DNA of 36,579 bases from Acidobacteriota bacterium (GCA_016871055.1 VFZW01000018.1:1-36579); one strand, 5' to 3'; positions 14,164 through 26,064 are shown, counted from the first letter of the stretch. Numbers and translations are program-made. Notes: generated by a model from the letters alone, not told the origin.

Positions 14164-15994
14164 TCACTTCTCCATTTCCGGCAAGGGGGACGCGGAAGAA
14201 ACCTGCGCCGGTACTTTCATCGTAAAGCACGAACCCTTCCCAAGGGAACTGGCTACCTCTAATTTTCCTCCGTGATGTTCGACAATTTGTCGAACGATCG
14301 ACAGCCCAATGCCCGTGCCCGCCTCGCCTGACTGCTCGGCCCGCTTGGTCCGGAAGAACTTTTCGCCGATGCGTTTTACGTCTTCCTCGCTCATTCCCAT
14401 GCCTTGATCACGCACCGCCACCGCCACCGAGCCGCCGTCCAATTCGCAATTCACCGTCACGCCTGTATCGGCCGGTGAGTATTTCACTGCGTTGGTCAGC
14501 AGGTTGTAGACGGCGTATTCCATCAGCTCTAAATCGCCTTCGACGATGGCGTCGGCCAGTTCGCCGGCTTCAATAGTGATTCTTTTTCGCTCCGCCAGCG
14601 GCTTCACCCGGTCGATGCATTGCCCGACGACGAATGCGATGCCGAACGGTTCGCGCTTTAACTGCATCTGTCCCGCGCTCAACCGTTCTACGTCGAGATA
14701 GATTTGAATCATTCGCGCCAGCCGCTTCGATTCCGTGTGAATCTGCTGCGACAGCTGCTTCTGCTTCTCCTCGCTGAGCTTATATCGGTTCATCAACTCG
14801 CTAGAGCCTTGGATCGCCTGCAGAGGGGTGCGCATCTCGTGCGTTACGAACTGAATTGCCTGTTGGTATCGCGAGCGTTCCCCTTCGGTGAGTTCAAGCG
14901 TCAACCGCGTCTGAAAATACTGCCACACCGCCGCGCACGTCACCGAGAACCACGCCGTCGCCATCGGCGCCACGAACGGGAAAACGATGTCGTTGACGAA
15001 GAACAGGTGCGGCAGCCCGTGCGCTAGTGCGATCATCCCCGCGCCGGCAAGATACGCCGCCAGTCCAGTCCATCGTAGGAATACAAACCCCGCGCCGCCG
15101 ATCAGCGCCAGCGCGAGCAGCAACACCACGCTATTTCGCGCGTCGAGCAAAAAGAGACCTTGCACAATCGTCTCGTAGGCGTGGGCGTGAATCTCGACGC
15201 CCGGCATCGGCAGCAGCGTTGTGTACGGCGTCATCAATCGATCACGCGTCGCCGTCTGCGCGGTCGCCCCGACGAAGACAACCTTTCCGCGGAAAAGTTC
15301 CGGTGTCTCCGTCAGCGCGCGCTTCACCGACATCTGCGGAATCTGCGAGGCGCCATTAGTGTCCGGCGGATAGTAACGAATCCGAATGCGCCGCCAGTCG
15401 AACAGCGACGCTGGGATCGTGCGGTCTCCAACAATCAGCGCCTCCGGCGTTTCGATTATTCTCGCGTTGCGCGTCATCCGAAACGCTTCCAGCGACATCG
15501 CCCAAAACCTCTCTCTGGCGGCCGTCTTTTCCAGCGGCATCATGCGTTGAAAGCCATCCGCTTCTGGATCGGCCGCGACGTGCCCCAGCGCCGCCGCCGC
15601 CTCGCGCAACAGCGGTAGAGGCTTCGCCCAGCGGCTATCCAGTTGCTCGCACGCCAGCACGACATTGCCGAGCCGCTTGATCGCCGCCGCCAATCGCACG
15701 TTCTGATCGTCGTCGCCCGCATCGGAGAAAGTAACGTCGATGACCACCGCCTTCGGCTGCACTGCCGCCACGCGTTCCAGCGCCTCGGCCAACCTTACGC
15801 GCAACTGCCGCTGGCCGTTCATCATTTCGTAGGAATCGTCGTCGAGCGCCAGGATCGCCGATTCCAACGGCCAGGCCGCCGGCTTGTGCACGCGGAACAA
15901 CCAATCGGCGCCGTAGCGATCGGCCTGCGCCGCCAGCGAGGTCCAACCGATCAGAAGCCCCGCCAGCCCCGCGCCGAAAACCGCCGCCCAGTAC

Positions 15995-16011
<17 letters not shown>
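14164..16011 (-). CDS. CHASE2-domain sensor histidine kinase
   Basis: The product is 615 aa. One transmembrane helix (about 8-28) is followed by a periplasmic CHASE2 domain (about 30-285, with ALDDDSYEMM, VIDVTFSD and GKVVFVGATAQTATRD). Three further helices follow (about 293-312, 315-335 and 343-366), as is usual for CHASE2 proteins. The kinase core has the HisKA box FVTHEMRTPLQ with His391, and a HATPase domain with YNLLTNAVKYS, DQGMGMS and GTGIGLSIV. Its own ligand is unknown. The ATG at 16011 lies inside the end of the peptidase gene (17-bp overlap), and its stop is 3 nt before the regulator. Cotranscription with both neighbours is almost certain. Confidence 0.94.
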
Positions 16012-18690
<2,679 letters not shown>

Positions 18691-18769
18691 TGGCGAAGTT
18701 CGCCCGAAGCACTGGATCTTCATCGAAATTGCCTGCCCGCCGTGCTATCCTGACTAGTTTGGAGCAGGT

Positions 18770-19486
18770 GTGGATAAGCACGAACGCGAACAACTGAAAC
18801 ACGACGTCTTTGTCGAAGAAGTCACGCACTCTATCGACTACGCAAAGCATCACCAGAAGCAGCTCACCATGTATGGCGGGATCGCCGTCGCCGCGCTGGC
18901 GGCGGGTTTTGGCTGGTGGTGGTGGTCCGACAAGCAACTGGCCGAACGCCAGAAAGCGCTGAAGGAAGCCGTCGAAATCCAGCAGGCCTCGATCGGACCG
19001 GGTCAGAATCCCTACGTCAAAGTCTTCCCGACGCAAGCGGAAAAGGATGCCGCCATTATCAAGTCTTTCAGCGGGTTGGCCGCGAAGTATCCTGGCAAGC
19101 AGGAAGGCGACATCGGCACCTATTTCTTGGGCATCGCGAACGCCGACCAGGGGAAGCTCGACGAAGCCGAAAAGGAATGGTTGAAGGCGGTTAACGGCGG
19201 TGGATCCGAAATCGCCGCGCTCGCCCGTTTCTCGCTGGGCCAGATGTACGTTCGCCAAAACAAGCTGGCCGAAGCCGAAAAGCATTTCCGGTATTTGGTC
19301 GATCACTCGACCACCTTTGTGTCCAAGGAAAACGCCCAAATCGAACTGGCCAAGGTTCTCGCAAAGACCAATCCGGCCGAGGCGCAAAAGATCCTTGAAC
19401 CGCTCCGCCAGATGAGCACCCGCAATCAAGTCAGCCGCTGGGCCATTACGGCGTACGGTGACACGCGGCCCGGCCCTAAGCCTTAA
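18770..19486 (+). CDS. Membrane-anchored TPR protein (YfgM-like)
   Basis: The product is 238 aa. The GTG start at 18770 is supported by GGAG at 18761-18764, five bases upstream. The cytoplasmic N-terminus (MDKHEREQLKHDVFVEEVTH) is charged. One transmembrane helix (about 34-53, ending GFGWWWW) leads to a periplasmic part with TPR-like helices, for example GTYFLGIANADQGKLDEAE, FSLGQMYVRQNKLAEAEKHF and the last pair around AQIELAKVLAKTNPAEA. This is the build of YfgM/UPF0070-like proteins, which associate with the Sec translocon and periplasmic chaperones. That role is inferred from architecture only. The dGTPase gene begins 4 nt after its stop. Confidence 0.8.
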   Translation: MDKHEREQLKHDVFVEEVTHSIDYAKHHQKQLTMYGGIAVAALAAGFGWWWWSDKQLAERQKALKEAVEIQQASIGPGQNPYVKVFPTQAEKDAAIIKSFSGLAAKYPGKQEGDIGTYFLGIANADQGKLDEAEKEWLKAVNGGGSEIAALARFSLGQMYVRQNKLAEAEKHFRYLVDHSTTFVSKENAQIELAKVLAKTNPAEAQKILEPLRQMSTRNQVSRWAITAYGDTRPGPKP

Positions 19487-19490
19487 CCAA

Positions 19491-20624
19491 GTGAGCGCGC
19501 CCGACGGACCTCTTGCGTTTCTCCGGCTTGGGCCTGAGCGCTCGCGAGGCCGCCGGTTTCCCGAACTCCGTCATCCGTATCGGAACGACTTTCAACGCGA
19601 CCGCGACCGCGTCATCCACACCCGCGCCTTTCGCCGTCTCGAAAACAAGACGCAGGTCTTTACGCCCGATCTGTCGGATCACTTCCGCAATCGCCTGACT
19701 CACTCGATCGAAGTCTCCCAGATGGCCCGTACCGTTGCCATCGCGCTTGGCATCGACGCCGATCTTACCGAGGCCCTCGCCCTAGTCCACGACATCGGCC
19801 ACCCGCCCTTCGCGCATTCCGGCGAAGAGGAGTTGAATCGCCAGATGGCCCCCTACGGCGGCTCGTTCGATCACAACATTCACGCGCTCCACATTGTCGA
19901 AGAGTTCGAGCAGCGCTACGCCCGTTTTCCAGGCCTCAATCTGACATTCGAGATGCGCGAAGGCATCGTTAAACACTCGCGCGATCTGACGCCGGGCGAG
20001 AAACCCGATCTCGATGAATACCTGCCAGAGAAACGCCCGCCGCTCGAAGCGCAACTCATCGATATCGCCGACGAAATCGCCTACTCCGCAGCCGATCTCG
20101 ACGATGCGCAGCAGGCTCAATTCTTCACTCTCGACGACGTCGCGCGAGCCGTCCCCGCCTGGGGCGATCTGTTCGAGTCGATCGAGTCCATGTACCCAGC
20201 CGCGCCCAAGCGTGTCCAGTTTCAGGAGAGCCTTCGGCTTCTCATCGATCTACTTGTAAGCGGCTTTGTCGAAGGCACCATCGCAGCCTGCCGCGAAGCC
20301 GGCGTCAGGAGCGTCGACGATGTGCGCGATCATCCGAAGCGGCTCGCGCGCATGACCCCGGATTCGGGGCGCACCGGCCAGCAGTTGAAGCAGTTCCTCC
20401 GCAAAAAGGTCTACTTCTCCGAGGAACTCAAAGCCGACCGGCAACGTTCGATCGATATGATCGGCGGGCTGTTCCGCTACTTCATGGACGACGTGAGCCG
20501 TCTCCCCGTCGGATACGCCGAACAGGCCAGGGAACGCGCGCCACACCTGGTGGTCTGCGATTACATCGCCGGTATGACCGACGGCTTTTGCGCGCGTATG
20601 TACGAAGCGCGCAACCCATCCTGA
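19491..20624 (+). CDS. dgt: Deoxyguanosinetriphosphate triphosphohydrolase-like protein
   Basis: The product is 377 aa from GTG 19491, four bases after the TPR gene's stop. An earlier GTG at 19458 would overlap that gene by 29 bp and add 11 unconserved residues. The HD-domain motifs are present: FRRLENKTQVF, RNRLTHSIEVSQMAR, LVHDIGHPPFAHSGEEEL, DHNIHALHIVE and DIADEIAYSAADLDDA. Enzymes of this class hydrolyse dNTPs to the nucleoside and triphosphate and so trim dNTP pools. The shorter, type-2 form seen here is often allosterically activated by another dNTP, so strict dGTP specificity should not be assumed. Confidence 0.92.
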   Translation: MSAPDGPLAFLRLGPERSRGRRFPELRHPYRNDFQRDRDRVIHTRAFRRLENKTQVFTPDLSDHFRNRLTHSIEVSQMARTVAIALGIDADLTEALALVHDIGHPPFAHSGEEELNRQMAPYGGSFDHNIHALHIVEEFEQRYARFPGLNLTFEMREGIVKHSRDLTPGEKPDLDEYLPEKRPPLEAQLIDIADEIAYSAADLDDAQQAQFFTLDDVARAVPAWGDLFESIESMYPAAPKRVQFQESLRLLIDLLVSGFVEGTIAACREAGVRSVDDVRDHPKRLARMTPDSGRTGQQLKQFLRKKVYFSEELKADRQRSIDMIGGLFRYFMDDVSRLPVGYAEQARERAPHLVVCDYIAGMTDGFCARMYEARNPS

Positions 20625-20832
20625 GTCGTCAGGGAGATCGCTGCATGGCTTTGGCCTGAACGGAAGTACCTGACCCAAAGCTCGCCATGCCTTCGACGTG
20701 GTCGCATTGGGCCAGGAGGTTCCCATCGTCTTCGCGGCTCGCCTAGGTAAATTCGCAGCCGCCCCACTCTGCGTTGATGAAGCCAAGGACATCGACTTGA
20801 TTGCGCGCCACGCCGCTACAATCGAAGAGTGA
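20625..20832 (+). pseudogene. Coding-like remnant with an in-frame stop, unidentified
   Basis: In the frame ending TGA at 20830-20832, the translation after 20674 reads protein-like: PKARHAFDVVALGQEVP, then IVFAARLGKFAAAPLCVD, then EAKDIDLIARHAATIEE. The same frame continues upstream of a TGA at 20671-20673 (SLHGFGLNGST). There is no ATG; only GTG 20698 could give a 44-aa product, without a ribosome binding site. It looks like the 3' end of a decayed gene whose 5' part is lost, perhaps with TGG mutated to TGA. I do not recognise the family. Its last codon overlaps the trmFO start. Confidence 0.4.
20817..20822 (+). promoter_or_regulatory. Candidate -10 box for trmFO, leaderless start
   Basis: TACAAT lies 6 nt before the GTG at 20829, so the transcript could begin at the start codon. 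No ribosome binding site is visible. Confidence 0.5.
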
Positions 20833-22160
20833 CTGAATTTGTAACCGTGCTTGGCGCCGGACTGGCCGGCTCCGAGGCGGCTTGGCAGCTTGCCGAAGCG
20901 GGTGTGCTCGTGCGGCTCTTCGAGATGCGGCCGCTCAAATCAACCTCGGCCCATCAGACCGGAAACATGGCCGAACTTGTCTGCTCGAATTCTTTGAAAA
21001 GCGAGTCGGAGAACTCCGCGCCCTGGCAACTGAAACGGGAACTGCGCCAGTTAAACAGCCTGCTCCTTCACGCCGCCGCCGAAACGCGCGTCCCTGCCGG
21101 TCATGCGCTCACGGTCGATCGCGAGGTGTTTTCGAAACTCGTTTCGGAGAAGATCGCCGGGCATCCGCGGATTAAACTCGTGCGCGAAGAGGTCACCGAA
21201 ATTCCGCAGGAAGGCGTTGTGATCGTAGCCACCGGACCGCTGACCTCCGACGCGCTCGCACGCGACATCGCGCGCGCCACCGGCGCCGGCCGTCTCTACT
21301 TCTACGACGCAATCAGCCCCATTGTCGAGGCCGATTCCATCAACTACGACATCGCCTTCCGCGCCTCGCGTTATCGCAAATCGATCGACGGCGGCGACGA
21401 CTACATCAACTGCCCGATGAACGCCGAAGAGTACAACCGCTTCATCGACGCCCTGCTCGAAGCGCGATCCTACGACCCACACATTCCCGAAGACAACACG
21501 CCCTATTTTGAATCGTGCCTGCCGATCGAAGAGATCGTTCGCCGAGGCCGCGATACGCTCCGTTTCGGCCCGATGAAGCCGGTCGGCCTCACCGACCCGC
21601 GTACCGGCCGCTGGCCCTACGCCGCCGTACAGTTGCGCCAGGAAAACCTGCGCGCCGATTCCTACAACCTCGTCGGTTTTCAAAACAGTCTGAAGTTCGG
21701 CGAACAGGCGCGCGTGCTGCGGTTGATCCCCGGTCTCGAAAACGCTGTATTCGTGCGCTACGGCCAAATCCATCGCAATACCTACATCAACGCGCCGTCT
21801 TGCCTCACGCCAACCTTGCAACTGCGCAACGACCCGCGCATCTTTTTCGCCGGGCAAATCTCGGGCGTCGAAGGTTACGTCGAATCGATCGCCACCGGCC
21901 TGATGGCCGGCCTGCATGCCGCGGCCTACATCCAAAACAAGACGCCTCGCGAATTCCCGAGGGAATCCGCCCTCGGTTCCTTGTGCTATTACATCACCGG
22001 CGCCGATCCCGCCAATTATCAGCCAGCCAACATTACGTTCGATTTACTGCCGCATCTCGACGACGCCACGCGCGCCAAACTCAAGCGCGACAAAAAAGCG
22101 CGTCACGCCGAAGTCTGCCGCCGCGCCGGCGCCTCGATGGAGGCATGGCTTGCCGGATGA
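20829..22160 (+). CDS. trmFO: FADH2/folate-dependent tRNA (uracil-54-C5)-methyltransferase
   Basis: TrmFO makes 5-methyluridine at tRNA position 54, using methylenetetrahydrofolate and FADH2. The product is 443 aa, the usual length. The FAD-binding N-terminus reads VLGAGLAGSEAAWQLA. The family signature MAELVCSNSLKSE holds Cys52, and FESCLPIEEIVRRG holds Cys230; these correspond to the two functional cysteines known in the family. PMKPVGLTDPRTGRWPYAAVQLRQ and GQISGVEGYVESIATGL are diagnostic. The start is GTG; no ATG fits. The stop overlaps the recombinase ATG (ATGA), so the two are cotranslated. Linkage of trmFO (gid) with xerC also occurs in Firmicutes. Confidence 0.96.
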   Translation: MTEFVTVLGAGLAGSEAAWQLAEAGVLVRLFEMRPLKSTSAHQTGNMAELVCSNSLKSESENSAPWQLKRELRQLNSLLLHAAAETRVPAGHALTVDREVFSKLVSEKIAGHPRIKLVREEVTEIPQEGVVIVATGPLTSDALARDIARATGAGRLYFYDAISPIVEADSINYDIAFRASRYRKSIDGGDDYINCPMNAEEYNRFIDALLEARSYDPHIPEDNTPYFESCLPIEEIVRRGRDTLRFGPMKPVGLTDPRTGRWPYAAVQLRQENLRADSYNLVGFQNSLKFGEQARVLRLIPGLENAVFVRYGQIHRNTYINAPSCLTPTLQLRNDPRIFFAGQISGVEGYVESIATGLMAGLHAAAYIQNKTPREFPRESALGSLCYYITGADPANYQPANITFDLLPHLDDATRAKLKRDKKARHAEVCRRAGASMEAWLAG

Positions 22161-23056
22161 GCGACCTCGGCGCAATGATCGGCGAATTCCTCGCGACGCT
22201 CCGCCGCGAGGACAAATCCGCGCACACCATCCGCAACTACGAAAGCGACCTCGATCAGTTTCTTGCCTACCTCACGCCGCCCGGCGGCAGCGCGCCGCCG
22301 CTCGAAGAGATCGACCTGCCCGTGCTGCGCGAATGGATGGGCGCGTTGTACAAGCAGAAGCTCGCGGCATCGAGCACGCGCCGAAAGATCGCGGCGCTGC
22401 GTGCGATGTTTCAGCATGCCCTTCGCGCCGGGGCGATAAAACGGAATCCCGCAAAATTGTTGTTGCTCCCGAAGATGCCGAAAGGTCTCCCCAAAGTTCC
22501 GACGGCCGAACAGGTCGGCGCGATCGTCGATGGCATCGAAGGCGCGAAACTCAATCGGCCCTACCCCAAGCGCGACCGCGCAATTTTTGAATTTCTCTAC
22601 GGCTGCGGCTTGCGTGTCAGCGAACTCGCGGGTTTGAACATCGACGATATCGACCGCTCCGAGCGCTGGATTCTTGTACGCGGTAAAGGCCGCAAGGAAC
22701 GCCAGACACCCTACGGCGGCAAGGCCGCCGAGGCGCTCGACGCCTGGCTCGCCGAACGCACAGCCGCTGTTGAAGAGCACGCCGTATTCGTCAACTTCCG
22801 AGGCGCCCGCCTAACCACGCGCGGGATTCATTGGATCGTCGAATTCTACGCGCGCATGCTCGCCGGCGATGGCGGCATGCATCCGCACACGCTGCGCCAC
22901 GCCTACGCGACGCACCTTCTCGCCGATGGTGCCGATCTGCGCGCGATCCAGGAACTCCTCGGTCACGCGCAGTTATCGACGACGCAGAAGTATACGTCGG
23001 TCGCGCTTTCGGATTTGCTCGCGGTCTACGACAAGGCTCACCCCAAGGCGCGGTAA
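22157..23056 (+). CDS. Tyrosine recombinase XerC/XerD
   Basis: The product is 299 aa, typical for Xer proteins that resolve chromosome dimers at dif. The N-terminal SAM-like core-binding domain (about 5-105) is followed by the catalytic domain with Arg153 (GCGLRVSELAGL), Lys177 (RGKGRKER), His244-x2-Arg247 (HPHTLRHAYATHLL), His270 (LGHAQLSTTQ) and nucleophile Tyr279. All catalytic residues are present. The frame is open far upstream, but ATG 22157 gives the natural N-terminus MSDLGAMIGEFL and overlaps the trmFO stop. I cannot decide between XerC and XerD. No integrase-type DNA arm domain or phage gene is nearby, so a housekeeping role is likely. Confidence 0.93.
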   Translation: MSDLGAMIGEFLATLRREDKSAHTIRNYESDLDQFLAYLTPPGGSAPPLEEIDLPVLREWMGALYKQKLAASSTRRKIAALRAMFQHALRAGAIKRNPAKLLLLPKMPKGLPKVPTAEQVGAIVDGIEGAKLNRPYPKRDRAIFEFLYGCGLRVSELAGLNIDDIDRSERWILVRGKGRKERQTPYGGKAAEALDAWLAERTAAVEEHAVFVNFRGARLTTRGIHWIVEFYARMLAGDGGMHPHTLRHAYATHLLADGADLRAIQELLGHAQLSTTQKYTSVALSDLLAVYDKAHPKAR

Positions 23057-23269
23057 GTACTCAGGTAGTACTCACACCAGTTTGACGGAACCGTCGCTTC
23101 AATTTGGAATACGCTTTGCAACCCTTCGCTCGACACCCAAACGAACGAACACTCGAATTCGCGAATGCTCTTCACCCCGGGCGCCGCGGATCGCGGCTAG
23201 CGGTGTTCGCGATGCTCCGAATTTTGCCCACCCCGCCTCCGCTCTGTTATAAGCTAAGACCTCGCCCTC
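23056..23269. promoter_or_regulatory. Gap before the MFS gene with paired AGTACT boxes and candidate promoters
   Basis: AGTACT occurs twice (23056-23061 and 23067-23072) with centres 11 bp apart; each copy is a palindrome. TTGACG (from 23083) with TGGAAT 17 nt later is a possible promoter. A second candidate is TTGCCC (23224-23229) with TATAAG (23248-23253) after 18 nt, which would give a leader of about 10 nt. A 10-bp palindrome ATTCGCGAAT lies at 23157-23166. A 6-bp stem, GCCGCG/CGCGGC (23183-23197), has no T-tract. No coding sequence is seen. Confidence 0.35.
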
Positions 23270-24538
23270 ATGCCCCAACCCACCACATCGCACGTCCGCC
23301 ATCGTGTCGTTGCCTTTTGCGTCGCGCTGGCCGCCATCACCTACATGGACCGCGTCGCGATCGCCAATCTCGCCAAGTTCGTCACGCGCGATCTCGCCCT
23401 CACAGACGAACAAATGAGCCTCGTCTTCAGCGCCTTCACCCTCGCCTACGGCAGCTTCGAAATTCCCACCGGCCGCTGGGGCGACAAGATCGGCACGCGG
23501 CGAGTCCTCATGCGTATCGTGTCATGGTGGAGCGCCTTCACCGTCGCCACCGCCGGCGCGTTTAACTACGCCTCGCTGCTCACGATTCGATTCCTCTTCG
23601 GCGCCGGAGAGGCGGGCGCGTGGCCGAACGCCGCCAAGACGTTTTCCAAATGGATTCCGCTCGCTGAGCGCGGCCGTACACAGGGCATCTTCTTCGCGGG
23701 CGCATTTTTCGGCGCCGCGTACACCCCGATTCTGATCCAGTGGCTGCTGACATTCCTTAACTGGCGCAGCGTTTTTCTCGTCTTCGGCTGTGTCGGTTTC
23801 GTGTGGGCGTTTCTCTGGTATCGCTGGTTCCGCGACGACCCCGCCGAACATCCCGATGTCAGTCCCGCCGAGCGCGAACTCATCGCCGCCGGCCGTGCGC
23901 CCGAGGCTTCGCACGACTTGAAGAACGCGCCATGGGCCGAAATCCTCCGCTCGCGCAACATCTGGCTGCTCTGCCTCATGTACTTCACGCAGAGCTACGG
24001 CTTCTACTTCTACCTGACTTGGATGCCGACCTACCTCGAACGCATCCGCGGCTTCTCTTCGACCGGCCTCAGCCTCTTCGCCGGCGCGCCGATGGTCGCC
24101 TGCATGATCGCCGGCGTCACCGGCGGCTTGACGACCGACAAACTCACGCCCAAACTCGGGCTGCGGCTCGGCCGGGGCATCGCCGGCGGCATCTCGTTTG
24201 TCTTCGCATCGCTGTTCACCTTCATCGGAGCCTCCGCCGCCGATCCCACCAGTGCCGCGATCCTGCTCGCCATTGCGGCGGGTTGGACGGCGTTCTGCCT
24301 CGGCGCCGCTTGGGGCGCCTGTCTCGACATCTCCGGCGAACACGCCGGTGTTGTCGGTGCGTGTATGAATACCGCGGGCCAGGTCGGCGGATTCCTGTCG
24401 CCAATCCTACTCGCGCAACTGGTCAAGCACTTCGGCGATTGGCAGATCGCGCTGCAAGTCAGTGGCGGATTATTTCTTGTCGGCGCCATCTGTTGGGTGT
24501 TCATCGATCCCACCCGGCCTCTCCGCGCCCGGAATTAG
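23270..24538 (+). CDS. MFS transporter, anion:cation symporter type
   Basis: The product is 422 aa with about 12 transmembrane helices. YMDRVAIANLAKF in the first helix, GRWGDKIGTRRVLM in the loop between helices 2 and 3, and FLFGAGEAGAWPNAAKTFSKW in helix 4 are typical of the ACS family, whose members import hexuronates, glucarate, tartrate and other organic anions with protons. The substrate cannot be read from the sequence. The carboxypeptidase gene begins 17 nt after its stop but appears to have its own -10 box. The ATG at 23270 has no ribosome binding site. Confidence 0.9.
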   Translation: MPQPTTSHVRHRVVAFCVALAAITYMDRVAIANLAKFVTRDLALTDEQMSLVFSAFTLAYGSFEIPTGRWGDKIGTRRVLMRIVSWWSAFTVATAGAFNYASLLTIRFLFGAGEAGAWPNAAKTFSKWIPLAERGRTQGIFFAGAFFGAAYTPILIQWLLTFLNWRSVFLVFGCVGFVWAFLWYRWFRDDPAEHPDVSPAERELIAAGRAPEASHDLKNAPWAEILRSRNIWLLCLMYFTQSYGFYFYLTWMPTYLERIRGFSSTGLSLFAGAPMVACMIAGVTGGLTTDKLTPKLGLRLGRGIAGGISFVFASLFTFIGASAADPTSAAILLAIAAGWTAFCLGAAWGACLDISGEHAGVVGACMNTAGQVGGFLSPILLAQLVKHFGDWQIALQVSGGLFLVGAICWVFIDPTRPLRARN

Positions 24539-24541
24539 CCG

Positions 24542-24547
24542 TACACT
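24542..24547 (+). promoter_or_regulatory. Candidate -10 box, leaderless carboxypeptidase gene
   Basis: TACACT lies 7 nt before the ATG at 24555, and no ribosome binding site is present. The hexamer matches the consensus at four of six positions. Confidence 0.35.
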
Positions 24548-24554
24548 ATTCTTC

Positions 24555-26018
24555 ATGCTCCAACGCGCCGCCGCGATTGTCTTCGCGGCCTCACTCTTCG
24601 CCCAGCAACCGCCCGCCGCCAAGCCAGAACCCGCGCCCGTCGTGAAGAAACATTCGATTTCGCTCGGCGGCAAGACGTACAACTACACGACGACCACGGG
24701 CCGCTTGCCGATCTCGAACGATCAAGGCGAAGTCGAAGCGCACATGTTCTTCATCGCCTACACGCTCGATGGGGCGCAACAAAAGCGGCCGCTCATGTTT
24801 TCCTTCAACGGCGGTCCCGGATCGGCCTCGGTCTGGCTGCATCTCGGCGTGCTGGGCCCCAAGATCGTTAAGATGCAGGACGACGGCGGCTATCCGCCTC
24901 CGCCGTTCCAACTTGTCGACAACGAGCATTCCTTCCTGCCCTTCACCGACATGGTCTTCATCGACCCCGTCGGTACCGGCTACTCGCGAGCCGCGCGCCC
25001 GGATCTCGGCAAGAAGTTCTTCGGCGTGCAGGGCGACATTCAATCGGTCGGCGAGTTCATCCGCCTCTGGCTGACGCGGTATCAGCGCTGGAACTCGCCG
25101 CTCTACCTGATCGGCGAAAGCTACGGAACCTTCCGCGCGGCCGGTGTTGCCGGATACCTCGTCGATCGCGGCGTCGCCTTCAACGGCGTGTGCCTGATTT
25201 CCAGCATCCTGAACTATCAGACCGCCCGTTTCGCACCGGGTAACGATCTCCCGTTCCAACTCTTTCTTCCCACCTACACCGCCATCGCCTGGTACCACAA
25301 GAAATTGCCCAAGGATCTGCAAGGCGATCTTCGCGAAGCGACCAAAGAGGCCGAACAATATGCCATCGGCGAGTATGCCACCGTACTGGCCAAGGGCGAC
25401 CGCCTCAGCGCCGCCGAACGACAGAAAGCCATCGACAAACTGAATCGCCTCACCGGCATCGACAAGCGTTTTCTCGATCAGAACAACCTCCGAATCGAAA
25501 TTCAACGCTTCACCAAGGAACTGCTGCGAGAGAAACAAACAACCGTCGGCCGTTTAGACGGACGGCTCACCGGCGTCGAAGGCCTGAACGGCGAGTTGTC
25601 GCCGGAGTTCGATCCTTCGATGACCGCGATCCGTGCGCCTTACACCGCGTTGTTCAACGAATACGCCCGTCGCGAACTGGGTTACGAAAGCGATCTGCAC
25701 TACTACATCCTGGGAGGCGGAATCGGACCGTGGGATTACGGCCAGGGCGGCAATAATCGCTATGCCGAAACTGCCGACGCGCTCCGCTCCGCCTTCGCGA
25801 AAAACCCGTATATGAAGCTCTACATAGGCTCCGGCTTCTATGACCTCGCTACACCGTATTTCGCGACGGAATACACCTTTAGCCACATGGGGCTGCCATC
25901 GAAGTACAAGCAACAGATCACCTCGAAAATGTTTGAAGCCGGCCACATGTTCTACATTTGGAAGCCAGCGCTGGGGGCGTTGACCAGGGACATCGAGGGA
26001 TTCGTCACGAAACCCTGA
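24555..26018 (+). CDS. Exported S10 serine carboxypeptidase
   Basis: The product is 487 aa from ATG 24555; the frame is open upstream to 24462, but that part overlaps the MFS gene and is not conserved-looking. The signal peptide MLQRAAAIVFAASLFA is followed by a PAAKPEPAP linker. The catalytic triad of family S10 is complete: Ser189 in GESYG, Asp430 in GSGFYDLATPY and His464 in EAGHMFY. The oxyanion motif NGGPGSAS is at 85-92. The enzyme would remove C-terminal residues from peptides, best at acid pH as known for the family. Together with the subtilase just downstream it suggests extracellular protein use. Confidence 0.93.
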   Translation: MLQRAAAIVFAASLFAQQPPAAKPEPAPVVKKHSISLGGKTYNYTTTTGRLPISNDQGEVEAHMFFIAYTLDGAQQKRPLMFSFNGGPGSASVWLHLGVLGPKIVKMQDDGGYPPPPFQLVDNEHSFLPFTDMVFIDPVGTGYSRAARPDLGKKFFGVQGDIQSVGEFIRLWLTRYQRWNSPLYLIGESYGTFRAAGVAGYLVDRGVAFNGVCLISSILNYQTARFAPGNDLPFQLFLPTYTAIAWYHKKLPKDLQGDLREATKEAEQYAIGEYATVLAKGDRLSAAERQKAIDKLNRLTGIDKRFLDQNNLRIEIQRFTKELLREKQTTVGRLDGRLTGVEGLNGELSPEFDPSMTAIRAPYTALFNEYARRELGYESDLHYYILGGGIGPWDYGQGGNNRYAETADALRSAFAKNPYMKLYIGSGFYDLATPYFATEYTFSHMGLPSKYKQQITSKMFEAGHMFYIWKPALGALTRDIEGFVTKP

Positions 26019-26034
26019 AGATGTTACGTGATAC

Positions 26035-26060
26035 ATCCAAGGGTGAGATCACTCTTGGAT
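26035..26060 (+). terminator. 11-bp hairpin just before the subtilase start codon
   Basis: Bases 26035-26045 pair with 26050-26060 (one G-T wobble) around an AGAT loop. No T-tract follows, so it is not a classic intrinsic terminator. It ends 4 nt before the ATG at 26065 and occupies the place of a ribosome binding site. It could end the carboxypeptidase transcript or control translation of the subtilase. Confidence 0.45.
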
Positions 26061-26064
26061 AGTT

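Noticed and set aside
18692-18704. GGCGAA-G-TTCGCC repeat after thiC as a terminator
   Set aside because: The loop would be one base and no T-tract follows, so it cannot be a standard intrinsic terminator.
21051-21935. Minus-strand frame opposite trmFO, and another opposite xer (22103-22780)
   Set aside because: Both are shadows of well-identified genes with normal codon use on the plus strand.
22157-23056. Phage or island integrase
   Set aside because: Length and domain layout fit housekeeping Xer proteins, it is coupled to trmFO, and no phage gene, attachment site or tRNA is nearby.
24462-24554. N-terminal extension of the S10 carboxypeptidase to 24462
   Set aside because: It overlaps the MFS gene's 3' end, and the signal peptide begins at 24555.
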